A stretch of DNA of 64,000 bases from Stercorarius parasiticus. Its lineage: Eukaryota > Chordata > Aves > Charadriiformes > Stercorariidae. Where the stretch lies: positions 62,001-126,000 of the forward strand of contig VWZL01002842.1 in NCBI GenBank assembly GCA_013396915.1, given 5' to 3'. Of the stretch, positions 60,701 to 64,000 are shown in pieces. Every line of letters begins with the position of its first letter. The stretch's first letter is position 1. The notes below the pieces were generated by a model. That model was given only the letters and a program-made list of their open reading frames with translations, searched no databases and was not told where the DNA came from. Made by a program: the position numbers and the translations under genes.

Positions 60701-62921
60701 TGTAAAACAATATTTTAGAAAAAGAATAGTTCTAAAAATACAGCATTTCAAAAATCCATTATATTTTTATTCAGTAAGATCGAGCTATTCTTCTTGAATG
60801 TCCATTTTTCATTTTCTGTAGACGTACCTGTGTATTTGAATGTACCTTGTATCTCCTAGGAAAAAAAAGTACTTTTTCTCATAACTAATGTTCTAGCACT
60901 TCAAACAAATATTTTAAGGTGACAGCCTTCCTTAGTGTAGCTGGTGAAAGAGAACAAAAAGCATTTATTTCCTTTGGAAGCAAGTATCACTGTTCCTTTC
61001 ATGACCAATAAAAGATGAAGCATAACTATAGCCATGTAACAGGTTATCTTTGTCTTTCTGTCTTTCTATAAATAGGTAGGTGCACATATACATCATTTAT
61101 TTCTCTATACCTGTATTTTTATATGTTTACCAAAATATTGTTCTTGTTCAGATTATAACAGGGTTTAGACTAACCTATCAAAGATTTCAGATTAACCTTA
61201 ATATTTCCCTAGCATCTTCTCAGGAGCATGAATTAATATAAGGTACTGAAGCTCTCTCTGCTTTGTTTTTTTAAGTTCAGTTCTAGTCTGAAATACTTGT
61301 GTAAACAAGAATCTTACTCAGCAAATGATTCCTTTTTCTATGTGCTCTGAGTTACAAGTGATTATAATAGGAAGAAAAAAAAAGTCGTTTCTAACTACAT
61401 TAGATTAAAAAGCTAATGTAGCTCTAGTAAAATGCAGATTCTACTCTTGTCAATCTCAGCAAGTTATTAATAAAGCTTTAACTCCTAACTCTTTTTTCCT
61501 GGTAATGCATGAAAAAAAAATCTGGCTTGATAGATTTTGTCAGACAAAATTTGCATGTCTGGCAGTTGGATACTTCATCTTTTACTTTACTTCAGAACTT
61601 GTAAATGTGAAATTCTAGAGATAATATACCTGGTACCCCATGAAGCTCTTTTACCAGCTCACATTGAAGGCGAATAACATGCTGAGCTTCTCTTGGATGG
61701 GAGGACTCAGTCGATGCATCTCATCACCCCTTACAGCACAGAGGGCTGTGCTAAGATCACCTGCTGTGCATCCCTAATTTAGGTGTCACAACTATGTCTC
61801 TCCAGGTTTGTCAGGCAGTCTAAATCAATTGTTAGTCTCTTGAATTTAAGTAACATGGAGGATTTTCTCAGTGGCAGTTTCTGATTTTCCTGCTTCCCTC
61901 AATGTCACTGTCTCTCTCATTTGTACTAGTACAAGAGTTTACAAGACAGTGCCACGAAAATCCTCAGGGTATTTCTGACCCAAAGGATCTCCTTGATCCA
62001 GTTCACCTTGCATCACAGATGAAGGCATTAGTAGAATGGACGGGGTGGCCATAGTGCTTATAGCAGTTTAGTCACACTCTTGTAGGAAGTGAACATAAAG
62101 TTAGGTACAACGAAACATTTAAATATCATAAACACATCATGCAAAAATTGTTTTCACAGTTGCACCTTGTGCAAAGATTCATAGTTCAGTATCTAAAGCA
62201 GGATTTGGCCATTAAAAAAAAATCATAGCAAAGTCTGATTTATATGAAAGACTATAACATCTCTTTTGCCAATGGGCAAAAACATATTGCCTAATGTATA
62301 CATCAGTATACCTTGCCCTGAGCTGTTTCCTTTTCTTTGTCCACTATAGATGTGTCTGTAGTGCATTGATACTGCATAGTAGGAGAACGTGCTTTCCTGT
62401 TTACTTGTAGTTTATTAATATGCATAGCTAACACTTTTGTGCTGGTTGTTAAAAAATATTTTTCACGTCTATGAAAACATTCGCATTTTTTGACAGACGT
62501 AGGTGTTTGTGAAATCCTTACATTTCACCTTATTATTTTTAAAAAGATCAGAGGTTTATCACGGCAAACAAAATATGGGGTACCAGGCCTTCAAAAAGGT
62601 AAAAAGCAACATAATTCTGAAGAATAAATGTTGCTTGTCATGTGTATCTTTAGTAAGCTATAAAAAATGCTGTACTTGAAATTTCAGAGCATTAGTAGGG
62701 CTGGTAATTAGTGCATGGGCCAGGTTCTTCTTTTAAACTTTTGTGATACTATGGAATTCAATCAATATAACTACAAACATAGATTGGCTTTGTATTATCT
62801 ACATGCAAAACTGAACTGATGCGTTTAATACAGTAAGATTGGTTTTAGAAAAGCATTACTACATTACAGGTAATAGCAATTTGTATTTCTCTGCTCTGTA
62901 CCAGCTATATGTATACCATGA
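57711..62921. other. Unassigned AT-rich non-coding DNA
   Basis: No gene or mobile element was recognised. A TA/TG-rich degenerate tract lies at about 57925-58075. The stretch 58245-58316 is open, with acceptor-like and donor-like edges (CAACACAG and GTAAGT), but 72 bases open in one frame is expected by chance. A small patch richer in G and C lies at 60210-60350. Confidence 0.5.
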
Positions 62922-62955
62922 CAAATAAAAATTTAATTTAGCAAATAAAAATTTA
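62922..62955. repeat. Two-copy 20-bp tandem repeat
   Basis: CAAATAAAAATTTA occurs at 62922-62935 and again at 62942-62955, a 20-base period. It is probably a slippage duplication. Confidence 0.7.
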
Positions 62956-64000
62956 TATTGTGAAATCTTACCTATATGAATCTAATGAAAAAATCATGTA
63001 TTTTCCCATGAAATGTATAACTTGATGTTAAAATTTTCAGCATTGTAGTAACCTAAACAACAAGTGTAAGAGGAAACTACTTGTGCTTAAATATCTAAGT
63101 GGACTTGCACACAAATACAAGTTTAAATGAGTATTTTGAAATACTGTCTTAATTTCTTTGATTTCAATCTTTTGTCCTGAAAATCCTGTTTCTCTATAAC
63201 ACTTTAGAAAACCACTAAGACTGAGGAGAGCTGTTGACAATGGAATTCCTATGGGAAATGTTGAGCTATACTCTTGAGTGGCAAAAAGGTTTCTAAACTA
63301 TATCACATTAGTTATGGTGTTTTATGAATAAAAAAACCACAAAAGATCAGCTTTATGGAAGACTGTAGGTATCCATGCAATTCCAAATCCTAGTAAACAC
63401 TGCAAACCCACTGATCAAAATGAGCAACATAAAGCAAAATTGCTTTAGACTGCTCTGTTTCTTTAGGCAAAGAGGAAAAGTAGTCTAAACTCATGAATCC
63501 AGAACTTAGATACGATCATTTATTCTTTCACATCCCAGGATTCACTTTATTTCATTTTTATACATTTGCTAACACACTTTTATACCTTTGCTCTTTCTTC
63601 ATTCATCTGTTGCTCCAAATTACATCTGAATTTACTATATATAGTGCCATTTACATATGTTTGACACTATCTCTTGGTTCTATTTGTTACCCTTAAAATG
63701 AGTTTTGTCTAGCTCCAGGTCTGCATTTCTTTAACTTACCAGGGGTCAACTATTTAGAGCCATGGGGTCCCCAGTACCAACCCTGTGCCCTGTCCTTTAC
63801 CATCCCATGCCTATGTTCCTCTACATCACAGCCTGTGTCTGCACTTCTCAAGGCCTCTGCTATTACATTAAGCCTGTATTTCTCTACATTGCATCATTGT
63901 GTTAAAGTCATAATTATCTCATTCCACGTAGAATAACTGCTTGCTACTGCTATCTGTATAAAACTATGGTTGTCTCATGCAAAGGCAAATGAAAGTAAAG
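62956..64000. other. Unassigned DNA, partly pyrimidine-rich
   Basis: No gene was recognised. The plus strand from about 63500 to 63720 is C/T-rich and G-poor, resembling the blocks at 28.5 and 52.0 kb. The window ends inside unassigned sequence. Confidence 0.5.

Noticed and set aside
1..64000. CRISPR arrays, tRNA or rRNA genes, bacterial or phage operons.
   Set aside because: No regularly spaced direct repeats, RNA gene signatures or dense coding were seen. The repeats present are of vertebrate type.

Overview
This window looks like gene-poor, AT-rich nuclear DNA from a bird. The main evidence is about 14 CR1 LINE fragments. They are truncated at the 5' end, and most keep the typical 3' block (TTGGACTAGATGATCTTTA...GGTCC.TTCCAACC) followed by an ATTCTATGA-type tail. 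There is also one LTR of the ERVL-like kind that begins TGTTATGGGTTGACCC. No Alu, L1 or B1-type mammalian repeats were seen. Turtles and crocodilians also carry CR1, so 'bird' is an inference from the CR1 tail type, the LTR and the low repeat density. Nothing bacterial (operons, ribosome binding sites, CRISPR, rRNA or tRNA) was found. Nearly all open reading frames are short and random-looking, or are decayed pieces of the CR1 polymerase.

Layout. 1-3.6 kb is unassigned. CR1 fragments lie at 3.6-4.1 (minus), 8.4 (plus), 11.26-11.36 (plus) facing 11.41-11.91 (minus), 14.2 (minus), 15.6 (minus, degenerate), 22.7-23.3 (minus), 26.1-26.9 (minus), 38.8 (minus), 39.5-40.6 (plus, the longest), 41.8 (plus), 50.9 (minus), 53.2-53.7 (minus) and 57.1-57.7 kb (minus). 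By the coordinates given here they add up to about 5 kb, roughly 8% of the window. A solo-type LTR sits at 16.7-17.3 kb. A 30-bp inverted repeat with 28 of 30 matching bases encloses about 140 bp near 21.2-21.4 kb. Simple repeats include a pure (CTTT)12 at 36.4 kb and a TA/CA-rich tract at 23.55-23.75 kb.

The one place that could be host protein-coding is 56.66-56.82 kb on the plus strand. An acceptor-like pyrimidine tract ending in AG is followed by an open frame of about 52 codons. That frame ends in a polar stretch, small residues and a 15-16 residue hydrophobic tail at the stop codon, as in a GPI-anchor signal. An AATAAA lies 66 bases past the stop. This would fit the alternative last exon of a GPI-anchored surface protein, possibly a neural adhesion molecule, with the rest of the window being its introns. 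The host gene could not be identified and no other exon was confirmed. Genes do not otherwise work together here: the window reads as intron or intergenic DNA that has collected old retroelements.
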